The notes beneath the pieces are model-generated. The model did not search any database. It saw only the letters and a list, made by a program, of their open reading frames with translations, and was not told the origin of the DNA. This document shows positions 9,483 through 17,685 of a stretch of DNA of 26,156 nucleotides, one piece after another; position 1 is the stretch's first letter, and each line of letters opens with the position of its first letter. The DNA comes from an uncultured Flavobacteriales bacterium (lineage in GTDB: Bacteria > Bacteroidota > Bacteroidia > Flavobacteriales_E > Vicingaceae). The stretch covers positions 1 through 26,156 of the forward strand of contig CALCHN010000038.1 of NCBI GenBank assembly GCA_937901255.1, given 5' to 3'. The translations under genes and the position numbers were made by a program.

Positions 9483-10202
9483 TTAATTTTGCTTTTGTAT
9501 AGTATAATCTTTAAATTTCTCATTGCCTATCGCCTTGTTATTTTTGATAGTAAAAAATTGTTTTTCACTAAATTCACTCAACGAAAATTTAGGATTAAGT
9601 ACCACATTGCTATAAGTTATTACCACTTCTTTTATCGGGTTTTCGTCTGACTTTTCATAAAAATAAGTAACTTGTTGCATTACATGATTAGCGGACATTT
9701 TAAGATGCATTTTTTCAATTCCATTATGCCCTAAACGAATTTCATACGTTTTACTTTCTTTGGAAGAGGCTATCAATTTAATATGGTTATCCAAGTTATT
9801 TGTGTCTGTTTTAAAAAGCGTTAGGTAATTCATTTGCTCATGGTTTAAATTGGTAGCATTAGTTGCTATTTCCATATAAACAAGTAGCTTTTCATTTTTT
9901 AAAGCCATTACGTTGTACTTTTTGTTCTTTAAGGTAATTTTATCTCCAAAGTCTGAATAATAATTATCTTGTTGTTTTTTTACAATTCCTTTCTCTACAA
10001 CGCTAGGTTCATTGGTATTCCTATATGAAATTTTCATCTCAACATTCATTTTAAAGGAAACATCCTGGTATTTTTCATTTAATTTAATGATGTCATCCTT
10101 ATAATTTTGAGAAAATGCTACTGCAAAACCACCTAGAAAAAACAGCAAAAGAACCATTCTCTTTAAGGGGGTAAGCGATATGTAATAAAATTTATACTTC
10201 AT
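9483..10202 (-). CDS. Secreted LolA-like protein of unknown role
   Basis: A 239-residue protein with an N-terminal signal peptide (MKYKFYYIS to about FSQ, residues 1-33). The mature part is beta-rich: a segment around EMKISYRNTN, then a GIVKKQQDNYYSDF-type strand and ALKNEKLLVYME. This pattern resembles the half-barrel of LolA/LolB-type periplasmic lipoprotein carriers, but no diagnostic motif proves it. The frame extends upstream to 10280; I chose the ATG at 10202 because it begins a good signal peptide and lies 10 nt after the stop of the preceding RHS-associated gene. It sits between the two giant RHS genes, so a periplasmic helper role in their export or coating is a reasonable inference. 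It could instead be an unrelated small envelope protein. Confidence 0.75.
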   Translation of the reverse strand: MKYKFYYISLTPLKRMVLLLFFLGGFAVAFSQNYKDDIIKLNEKYQDVSFKMNVEMKISYRNTNEPSVVEKGIVKKQQDNYYSDFGDKITLKNKKYNVMALKNEKLLVYMEIATNATNLNHEQMNYLTLFKTDTNNLDNHIKLIASSKESKTYEIRLGHNGIEKMHLKMSANHVMQQVTYFYEKSDENPIKEVVITYSNVVLNPKFSLSEFSEKQFFTIKNNKAIGNEKFKDYTIQKQN

Positions 10203-10212
10203 ACTTATTTTT

Positions 10213-13200
10213 TTATGGTTGTATTCCAACCGGATTTCGTTGTACATTTTTTCTATTAGACACAATGGTTCGCATTCCATCTTTGGTTTCTTTCTTTATT
10301 TGCACCAAGCTACCTTCTTCATCATAGCTATAGATGGTGGCATAATTTCTATCGTCTAATTCTGCTTTTAGCCAAAGTGTTGCGGGGTCATATACAAAGG
10401 TTTTCATATTGCTTACAAAAGGTTGCACACGCACATCGTCTAAATAAATTGTCCCTCCAAAAGCTTCAATTTCGATAGTAATAGTAGTTGCAGCTGCATC
10501 TATAGCAAATTTTCCTTCTAAGCGTTGCCATCCTTCAATTTTTTGTTGTGACGAAGAAGTTAAAATTTGTATAGGGTTAACTCCATCAGTTAATGTAAGT
10601 GTGGCTGATGCGTTAGTACCTAATTTGACCCACGAACTAAAATAGTATTCTTCATTAACACTCGGAGTAAAAGAAGTGTTTTGTAAAGATGTACCTACAG
10701 GATTCGTAAATGTTGCTTTATTTCCAACGGTAATTTCCATAGACATATTTCCTGTATGTGCTTCAGTCATTACTAATTGGTGGGTCCCTCCAAATTTGAT
10801 ATGTCCATAATTAGGAGTTGTTGGTAAAGGTGAAATTGAACCATAAAGCCCATTGTAATCTTCAAATCCATCAAAAGCCAACTCTCTGTAATCGGTGTTA
10901 GAAGCCACTGCCGTTACTACTGAATTATTATACCCATACATCGCTGCTGATTTAATGTTTAACGCATCTTGGTTTTCTAACTCAAATCCATAAGGGCTGT
11001 ATTGATTTACCTGATTGGCTTTAATCCATTTTTCATTTGGTGCTGAAGACAGCCAATTAAATAATCCAAAACTTTCATAGGTACCATCTATACCTGTTTG
11101 TGTATTGCTAATTAACAAAGGGGCAGGAGCTGGATTGGTTTGTTTTCTATCAATATCAAACACAAAATTTTGATGTGTACGCCAGATATTTTCTGCTCCA
11201 AATCTTGTCGTATTAAGAGGTAATGATGAACTAGGAACAGCATCAGCATAATTAATGTTCCAAGAAGAACTGTATTTGGTAGCACCTGCATGTAACACTC
11301 CATCTATACATTCATTTAAACATTCGGCATTTAACAATTCGCCCCATATTGTTTTACCGCTACCATCTACTGCTTTTACTTCATTGCCATGTTTAGTCAA
11401 TATCATAGTGGTAACATCAAAATTAGCGGAAGTTGTTAAATCAACAGAAGGATCAAAAATTATGAAGGCTTCATCTTTTTCACGCCCTCCACAAATTTTA
11501 TTATCAGAAGCATAGGAATCAATAATTATCTGGTTGGCTGGCGAAATAGTTATTTTAATACCATTATAGAGTTTGTTATTTAAACAATCATTAAACCCTA
11601 AGTCTCCGATTAAAGTATAATCAGGCGCTACAGGAGCCGATTTAGTGATATTATTTATCTCATCAAACAAGGGGAATTTTCTTTCTGCTATAGGGTTAGA
11701 TAGTGAAATAATACTTCCTGTAGGTACTGATTGTTGGTTTCGGTAACCCGAACGAGCAATTTTGAAAAGCCCCGGAACAGTTGGTGTAGCAGCTATTCCA
11801 TTTTTATCTTTTAGGGTACCATTTTCTTCTACCCAATACCTGAACCCGGTATTAAGATCAAGTAACTCATCACCCGGACGAACTAAATTAGAAGTAGTAT
11901 AATTGGTAATAGTAGCTCCTACATTTTGGTAAGCTCCACGCATTCCTTCATGTTCCCAATGCGCTGCATAGGTGTAGTCATAAATGGGTTTATCAAAATC
12001 ATTGGTAGTAGTGGTAAGTAAAGGAGAACCTGTACGAGCATCATAGTAGATATTTTCGGTAATGGTTTTTGCTCCTTCTTTTGTGGTAACCTGACTATCC
12101 AAAATACCATTACGGGTAATTATCTTATTGGTAGCTACTGACCGGAACATAGAGTGAGAATTACTAATAGAAGGTATTACCGTAGGAATAGGAATAGGAA
12201 TAGGAACGGGAACTCCTAATACAATAATCCAATAAATATTCAAAGCATTATTTATTTGAACATCTCCTGATATAATGTTTGTTTTATTTTCTCGCATATC
12301 AATGTAGGTTTCTATGTATTTCCCTATTTCTACATTATCAATAACTTTTGCATCGCCAGTAAGTACGGCTACTGTATTGCTTAGTTTATTTCCTGAAGGC
12401 TTGTTTCGTACAAAAGGCTGTTGGGTTTTGTAATGATAAAAAGTTGCGGCAACGGGTTCTACTCCGGGATCTCCAGGCATAGGGTCATGTGGATCAGTAG
12501 GGTTATTCGGATCAAAAGGATCTAGAGGCAAAGTATAGGTCTGTACGCTATACGGTTTTCCATGCATGTTATTTAATTCTATGGAATACCCTTGTGAATA
12601 TCCATTATTATGATGATCATAACTACCTATAAATGGAATAGGAATAGATAAATTGTAACCTTTATAATCTACTCCTGTTTTATTGGTATATACAGGAAAA
12701 TCTCGTGCAGTATAAAATTCATTGACAATAATACCGCTTACCGCCTTTTTAACTTTTGTTCCTCCATGTTCCTGTTCTATGTTTCTTACCGTAACTCTAC
12801 TGTAACCCACATTGGCTGAAGGAAATAAGTTCTCATTAAATGGTTCTTCCAACATCAATCCATTGTCTTTTATAATTAATCGATCATTGCTAAACCGAAC
12901 AGGTTGACGAAATGGATTCTCTTCACCACCTATTAAAGGTTCATATTCTGCAACGCCTGAACTGGTTATTCTATCTTCCAGTGTATAATCATAACTTTGA
13001 CCATAACTGCTAGACTTGAAAAGAGCGTTATTATTCAATTCGTCCCAATTATCATTCAACTTAATTTCTTTTACCCTACAACCTCCTCCATATTTTTTTC
13101 CTGAAGTATTGTTTAAACGGATATAAGAAGGATAGATATTACTATTCACTTCTATTTCATCACACCATCCCGCCATAATTCCATAGTTGTAGAATCCTGC

Positions 13201-16200
13201 AAGCATCTGAAGAGAATTTAATACTGTTCCTATAAGACTAGGAACAACAGTCGCTACAGACATCATAGAATTTACAGCTGCCAAGCCTGTATTTTGTCCC
13301 GAAACCAAATCATCCCTATTATAACGCAATTCTCTCAATCCAGCCATTTTTATTGGGTTAATGGCAGATTGTATGACTTGATGTGGAGGTACATTATTTA
13401 CTTTTATCCACACTTTACTGCTTACCCCTCCGGAAGGTTGATATAATCCGTAAGAATCTCCATACTTGGCATAACCTTCTACATAATCGATAGCTGTAGG
13501 GTTACTTGGAAAATCTTTAGGTTTTTTTAACTTCATGTACGCCTTAAAGTAAATTTGTTCTATTCCTGAAACATAGTCAGCTAATTCTGTTAAATTGACC
13601 TCCCTATCCAATTCAATATAAATACGCTGGTCGTATCGGGTAAGTTTGTTACCAAGAATACCATCAGCCTTTCCTGTACCTATTATCCGATACATTTGGG
13701 CGGCTTTTCTATTTTGGACGTAGGCATAATCGTCCGACTCATAATCTATCGTTAACGCTCCTCCTGAAGGCATGACTACTTTAGTAAGGTTCCATGCAGA
13801 AGCATCTGCATTTCTGTCAGCGTAATCATCAAACTGATTGCAATAAGGTTGGTTAAAGTTTGGGGGCAAATAAGTATTGGGCGTAGATGAGAAATATTTA
13901 AAGGGTCCTTCTGCCTGATAATTCCCCCATCGATCAATTTCATTGATATTATAAGGCGGGTTAATTATCTGACTTCCATCATGATTGACATCTCCGTAAG
14001 TAAATTCATAAGGGCTTAACTCTCCTTTTTTGGTATTTTTATAATACTTGAACCAAACATGGGTTAATGTTAATTTTCCTCCTCCACTAGCTATTGAGTT
14101 TGGTGTACCAGGGCACAAACTATAGTTATACTTAAAATGAACAGATTTAATAGGTTGGCTAGGTGTTGACTTATTATAAAGTGTAATGACATCTAATTTA
14201 AGCAGCTTATCACTTGTGTTTACTCCTCCATTTGGATTATTTACCCCTAATCCATCCTCTCGTTGACTCAACGTAAATTTAGCAGTATGCGTTTTGGTTT
14301 CTATAGATTCCAAGTAAACCATTTCTTTTTCTCCATAGGAATACCCGGACATATCATCCATATCATTGGTGATTTTTCCTTCAATATTGTTTCCTTTATT
14401 CGTTTCGTAGGGAGCTCGCCACTTAAATAAATTATCTTGTTTAATGTAATTAAACTTTACCCAGTAACCCAAATCGTCATCAGTAGGTCCATCATTGGTT
14501 AAGTCCACATAATCGGCAGACAATACTTCGGTTAATAAATAAGAATGTGCATAAGCTGGTGTTGCCGTTTTTGAATACAGGTTGGATAAGCCTTTATTAT
14601 TAGATGGTGAGTTGTCTGGATATGAACCAGTTGGCACATAACTTCTAGTTCTATCAGTAGAATTTGTAACATTATCTACAGAAAATGTTACATCTTCTTG
14701 AGCAGTGTTGTATGCTGGCAAATCATATACATAACGATTGCCATCCGGATTTACAACAGAAATTTCACCTATATGATGGGATTTATTCGGATTATAGGGA
14801 GTAGCAGGACTATAATCTGTTATATCATTTGGTGAATTGCTAGTATATAGTTCATTTGTTTTATCATTTCTAGTAAGATACTCTATACTTTGTACACGGG
14901 TTTGTCGTTTTGAAAGACTAGCAGGTGTGGTTAATTGTGCTCTTGATCCAGCAGCCGTTTCAATAATATTTTTCACCTTAGGTACAGACGTAATTTTATC
15001 CCACGTTTTTCCTAGTTCAAAACGAAAAGGCAATTCATTGTTATTTTGGTCTCCACCTGCAAATGGTTCCGTTAATACAGTTTCTCCCAATGCTCTAAAA
15101 TAAGCAGGTTCATAAAGATCATCAGAACTGGGAATTTTAAATTTGTAATAATTAGTTACTGCATTATTATGGTTTTTCCATTTACCTGAATAACTTCGAA
15201 TAACACTTAAACCTGGATTAAAACCGGTTTTAATATACCAAGGGGCCGGAGGAGGTGGTGTTAATATATTACTTTCTACTCCAAATCCAACACCACCACT
15301 GGTAGTTTCTATTTTAGGGTCGGTAAACACTCCTATGTCTGAACGATAGGTTCTAAATGCTCCCCCTGTTCCCTGTCCTGTTATTGAAAATACATCATAA
15401 GTAGCAGAGGGAATAGGTAAATTTTTATTGTTTTTATCTATAGGAATATCTTTTTCTCTGTTAAAATCACCTAAGGTAGTTTTATTGCTGTTAAATTGTG
15501 CATATAATAACCCATAACTGCCAAAAGAAACAGTATTTTGCGTGATTTTATTTTCAGAATATTTAACAAAAAAGTTTATCGGAGAAGTTTCTACATTAAA
15601 AAGATCTACTCCTAATTTCATGTCAAAATCAACAGAATAAGTCCCTCTTGGCATGTCCATAGTAGGAATATAAGTTGATGCTGAAAAACTTGTACCAGCT
15701 CCAACTTTTGCAGAGAATTTTTTATATGAACCAGAATAAGACATAGAGGATCCATCACTACTGGCAACTAGACCAAAACCCTTGATATTAGCTCCAAATG
15801 TAATGTTTTGAAGCCCTTGTCTCGAATTGTAATTTAATCCCGTTTCAAACCCAAATGCCTCTCCTTTAATTTTTCCTGCGAAACTTAAGGAAGGACTGAC
15901 ACCTATCCCCTCCTTAGAATCCATAGAAATACCTAATGAGCCCTGCATGGCACCAGCTGATCCAAGTGCTACAGATGTTGATAAATTAATGCCCGTATTT
16001 TGACCTATTCCTTTATAATTATCATAGTAAATAGAACTAGATAAACTCAAATTAACTCCTTTTAATGCATCAAAACCTAAAAGTTCAATATTGACAGGTG
16101 CTGCAACACCAAAAGTCATTCTCCTTTGTGGTTTCATGTGTACCGTTTTTTCAATTTGATCACCACTAAAATCATCGGGTATGCCACGCAAATTACGGTT

Positions 16201-16527
16201 TATAGCTCCCGGGTTAATGTTCCATCCCAATCCAACCCAACTTGCCTCCTGCTCCATTCCTATTCCTGCGTGGTAAGCTAAGTTTATAGGATACCCCCCA
16301 TTAGGTCCGGGTACGTTCAGTAAAGAAATATTGTAGGTAAAATCTCCTGTAAATAAATCTACCATTTGGTTGGTATTTATAGGTTCAAAACTAGCTGCTT
16401 CGGGCTGTGAAGGTCCACTAGTAAGTGCAAAGGCAACAGATGGAAATCCTATTTGAGCCAGTATATTAACTGCCATGAAAATGGCTAATGCTTTAAATCT
16501 TTTTTTATTTACTATTTGAACTAGCAT
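10213..16527 (-). CDS. Giant SpvB-like RHS-associated secreted protein
   Basis: A 2,104-residue protein with a signal peptide (residues 1-34, ending SVAFA). Residues ~38-120 hold the conserved opening typical of this Bacteroidota group: FTGDFTYNI, then YHAGIGMEQEASWVGLGWN and GAINRNLRGIPDDF. This resembles the SpvB/TcaC N-terminus of Tc-toxin B components (pattern YxxGxG, GxGW, IxRxxxxGIP). The body is beta-rich with many Asn and Gly. There is an acidic proline linker at ~1336-1356 (DPFDPNNPTDPHDP), a Pro-Ile dipeptide run near 1439, and a carbohydrate-binding-like jellyroll at ~1930-2040. RHS-type YD strands (VYDPATLW, YSYDEEGSLV) stand near the C-terminus. No toxin domain is visible at its end. 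It starts 1 nt after the upstream stop and precedes the second RHS giant, so the two are probably co-expressed and may form one shell. Confidence 0.88.
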   Translation of the reverse strand: MLVQIVNKKRFKALAIFMAVNILAQIGFPSVAFALTSGPSQPEAASFEPINTNQMVDLFTGDFTYNISLLNVPGPNGGYPINLAYHAGIGMEQEASWVGLGWNINPGAINRNLRGIPDDFSGDQIEKTVHMKPQRRMTFGVAAPVNIELLGFDALKGVNLSLSSSIYYDNYKGIGQNTGINLSTSVALGSAGAMQGSLGISMDSKEGIGVSPSLSFAGKIKGEAFGFETGLNYNSRQGLQNITFGANIKGFGLVASSDGSSMSYSGSYKKFSAKVGAGTSFSASTYIPTMDMPRGTYSVDFDMKLGVDLFNVETSPINFFVKYSENKITQNTVSFGSYGLLYAQFNSNKTTLGDFNREKDIPIDKNNKNLPIPSATYDVFSITGQGTGGAFRTYRSDIGVFTDPKIETTSGGVGFGVESNILTPPPPAPWYIKTGFNPGLSVIRSYSGKWKNHNNAVTNYYKFKIPSSDDLYEPAYFRALGETVLTEPFAGGDQNNNELPFRFELGKTWDKITSVPKVKNIIETAAGSRAQLTTPASLSKRQTRVQSIEYLTRNDKTNELYTSNSPNDITDYSPATPYNPNKSHHIGEISVVNPDGNRYVYDLPAYNTAQEDVTFSVDNVTNSTDRTRSYVPTGSYPDNSPSNNKGLSNLYSKTATPAYAHSYLLTEVLSADYVDLTNDGPTDDDLGYWVKFNYIKQDNLFKWRAPYETNKGNNIEGKITNDMDDMSGYSYGEKEMVYLESIETKTHTAKFTLSQREDGLGVNNPNGGVNTSDKLLKLDVITLYNKSTPSQPIKSVHFKYNYSLCPGTPNSIASGGGKLTLTHVWFKYYKNTKKGELSPYEFTYGDVNHDGSQIINPPYNINEIDRWGNYQAEGPFKYFSSTPNTYLPPNFNQPYCNQFDDYADRNADASAWNLTKVVMPSGGALTIDYESDDYAYVQNRKAAQMYRIIGTGKADGILGNKLTRYDQRIYIELDREVNLTELADYVSGIEQIYFKAYMKLKKPKDFPSNPTAIDYVEGYAKYGDSYGLYQPSGGVSSKVWIKVNNVPPHQVIQSAINPIKMAGLRELRYNRDDLVSGQNTGLAAVNSMMSVATVVPSLIGTVLNSLQMLAGFYNYGIMAGWCDEIEVNSNIYPSYIRLNNTSGKKYGGGCRVKEIKLNDNWDELNNNALFKSSSYGQSYDYTLEDRITSSGVAEYEPLIGGEENPFRQPVRFSNDRLIIKDNGLMLEEPFNENLFPSANVGYSRVTVRNIEQEHGGTKVKKAVSGIIVNEFYTARDFPVYTNKTGVDYKGYNLSIPIPFIGSYDHHNNGYSQGYSIELNNMHGKPYSVQTYTLPLDPFDPNNPTDPHDPMPGDPGVEPVAATFYHYKTQQPFVRNKPSGNKLSNTVAVLTGDAKVIDNVEIGKYIETYIDMRENKTNIISGDVQINNALNIYWIIVLGVPVPIPIPIPTVIPSISNSHSMFRSVATNKIITRNGILDSQVTTKEGAKTITENIYYDARTGSPLLTTTTNDFDKPIYDYTYAAHWEHEGMRGAYQNVGATITNYTTSNLVRPGDELLDLNTGFRYWVEENGTLKDKNGIAATPTVPGLFKIARSGYRNQQSVPTGSIISLSNPIAERKFPLFDEINNITKSAPVAPDYTLIGDLGFNDCLNNKLYNGIKITISPANQIIIDSYASDNKICGGREKDEAFIIFDPSVDLTTSANFDVTTMILTKHGNEVKAVDGSGKTIWGELLNAECLNECIDGVLHAGATKYSSSWNINYADAVPSSSLPLNTTRFGAENIWRTHQNFVFDIDRKQTNPAPAPLLISNTQTGIDGTYESFGLFNWLSSAPNEKWIKANQVNQYSPYGFELENQDALNIKSAAMYGYNNSVVTAVASNTDYRELAFDGFEDYNGLYGSISPLPTTPNYGHIKFGGTHQLVMTEAHTGNMSMEITVGNKATFTNPVGTSLQNTSFTPSVNEEYYFSSWVKLGTNASATLTLTDGVNPIQILTSSSQQKIEGWQRLEGKFAIDAAATTITIEIEAFGGTIYLDDVRVQPFVSNMKTFVYDPATLWLKAELDDRNYATIYSYDEEGSLVQIKKETKDGMRTIVSNRKNVQRNPVGIQP
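12185..12208 (-). repeat. In-frame hexanucleotide repeat encoding Pro-Ile run
   Basis: Three perfect GGAATA units (12185-12202) followed by the variants GGAACG and GGAACT lie inside the 2,104-aa gene and encode the dipeptide run VPVPIPIPIP. The unit is a multiple of three, so slippage would change length without breaking the frame. Confidence 0.7.
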
Positions 16528-16528
16528 A

Positions 16529-17134
16529 TTAATTAAGTTTTATTTTAGGTATATTATCAATATCTTTTTTAGCTATTTTAAGTTTAATTTTTCCTAAGCC
16601 CAACACTTGATCGCTAAAAACAAGTGTTTTGTCTGTTTGTATTTCCGAACTCGTAAAACCTAAATCTATATTGTTATAAGGGGCAACACCATAATTTCGT
16701 TCAAAATGACATAATTGACAAGACAGCGTATCATTATTTTCTTCTAACATCAAATCATATTCAAGCACATCCGTGAAATAATAAAGTCTATCAAAATATT
16801 CCTGCTCTGTTGAAATGTTTGTTTTCAATACATCTTCTCCTGTTAAACTTTCTATTTTTAAGGTATAATATTGAAATTCCTCTAATTGTTTTAAACGATT
16901 AAAAAAAACTGTAGTGTCTATAGATGTTGTTCTTTGTTCATTAATAGCAATGAATTCAACAGGTTTATAAAACAGGCTAATTTTGTAATTTTTAAATTCT
17001 TTACTCACAATAAGTCCATTTTCAGGATTTTTAACCCAATTCAAATATTCACCTACTGTTACTTCTTTTTGAGCACAAGACACTAACATTATGCTACACC
17101 AAAAAATTAGTATATAATATTTTGTTTTACTCAT
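16529..17134 (-). CDS. Lipoprotein of unknown function
   Basis: A 201-residue protein with a type II signal peptide and a lipobox (LVSC, Cys at about residue 20), so it should be lipid-anchored in the outer or inner membrane facing the periplasm. The mature part mixes charged segments, Tyr-rich stretches (QYYTLKIES, RLYYFTDVLEYD) and a CQLC motif near residue 140. I do not recognise the family. Its ATG overlaps the TGA of the OmpH-like gene by 4 nt (ATGA), indicating translational coupling, and the next gene, a giant RHS-associated protein, starts 1 nt after its stop. The tight linkage suggests an accessory role in secretion or anchoring of the RHS proteins; this rests on position alone. Confidence 0.75.
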   Translation of the reverse strand: MSKTKYYILIFWCSIMLVSCAQKEVTVGEYLNWVKNPENGLIVSKEFKNYKISLFYKPVEFIAINEQRTTSIDTTVFFNRLKQLEEFQYYTLKIESLTGEDVLKTNISTEQEYFDRLYYFTDVLEYDLMLEENNDTLSCQLCHFERNYGVAPYNNIDLGFTSSEIQTDKTLVFSDQVLGLGKIKLKIAKKDIDNIPKIKLN

Positions 17135-17673
17135 TTTAATGCTCCTCCCTGATAGCGTTCGTTTACATAGGAAATCATTTTATCAGTAAGGTCAAACCTT
17201 TTATTTGCATGCATTACACTACCTGAACCATTTGCTCCATAGATAAAATCTATTTTTTCAGCGTTTCCATACTCTTCTATGTACTTATTAAGTTGAGACC
17301 ATATTTGTTCGGTATAATTTTGCAGCATCTTTTGATTATCCTCTTCAAAAGTCTTTTCCTTTTCTTGGTATTGCATTACTAAGTATTGATAGGTTTGCAT
17401 GTTTTCGTCTCTTTTGTGCTCTGAATTTTGAATGTTTACAGAGATAGCATTTATTTGTATTTCCAAGCTATCCAGAATTCTCTTTCTGTAACTCAATACT
17501 TCTTCATACTTTACTTCTAACTCTTTTTTATAGATAAATTCATTATACACCTTATCGGTTTGTATGTATGCTATTTTGGGTTGAGACAATGAACTGTACA
17601 AGGAAAAAGAAACCCCTGCAATCAAGAGTAACATTATTCCCAACGAACTAATAATGATAATTGGTTTTTTCAT
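17131..17673 (-). CDS. OmpH/Skp-family periplasmic chaperone, membrane-anchored
   Basis: A 180-residue protein with an N-terminal membrane anchor (about residues 4-27, not obviously cleaved). It is followed by KIAYIQTDKVYNEF, the usual start of OmpH/Skp proteins, and a long charged Lys/Glu-rich coiled coil at ~45-130. The C-terminal sheet strand and IDFIYGANGSGSVMH closely match Bacteroidota OmpH proteins. Skp-type trimers hold unfolded outer-membrane or exported proteins in their tentacles. The gene starts 12 nt after the FG-GAP gene and overlaps the lipoprotein gene by 4 nt. Finding it inside this operon rather than beside bamA suggests a paralogue dedicated to the large secreted partners encoded here. 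Confidence 0.88.
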   Translation of the reverse strand: MKKPIIIISSLGIMLLLIAGVSFSLYSSLSQPKIAYIQTDKVYNEFIYKKELEVKYEEVLSYRKRILDSLEIQINAISVNIQNSEHKRDENMQTYQYLVMQYQEKEKTFEEDNQKMLQNYTEQIWSQLNKYIEEYGNAEKIDFIYGANGSGSVMHANKRFDLTDKMISYVNERYQGGALK

Positions 17674-17685
17674 TTGTATTTTTAA

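Noticed and set aside
9461..9523. N-terminal extension of the 3,000-aa RHS gene starting at 9523
   Set aside because: It would overlap the upstream gene and place 21 polar residues (Asn-rich) before a normal signal peptide; the ATG at 9460 is far better.
11112..11303. Short minus-strand frames inside the SpvB-like giant (also 11919-12110)
   Set aside because: They overlap the long, signal-peptide-bearing gene in another frame and show no domain or independent start context.
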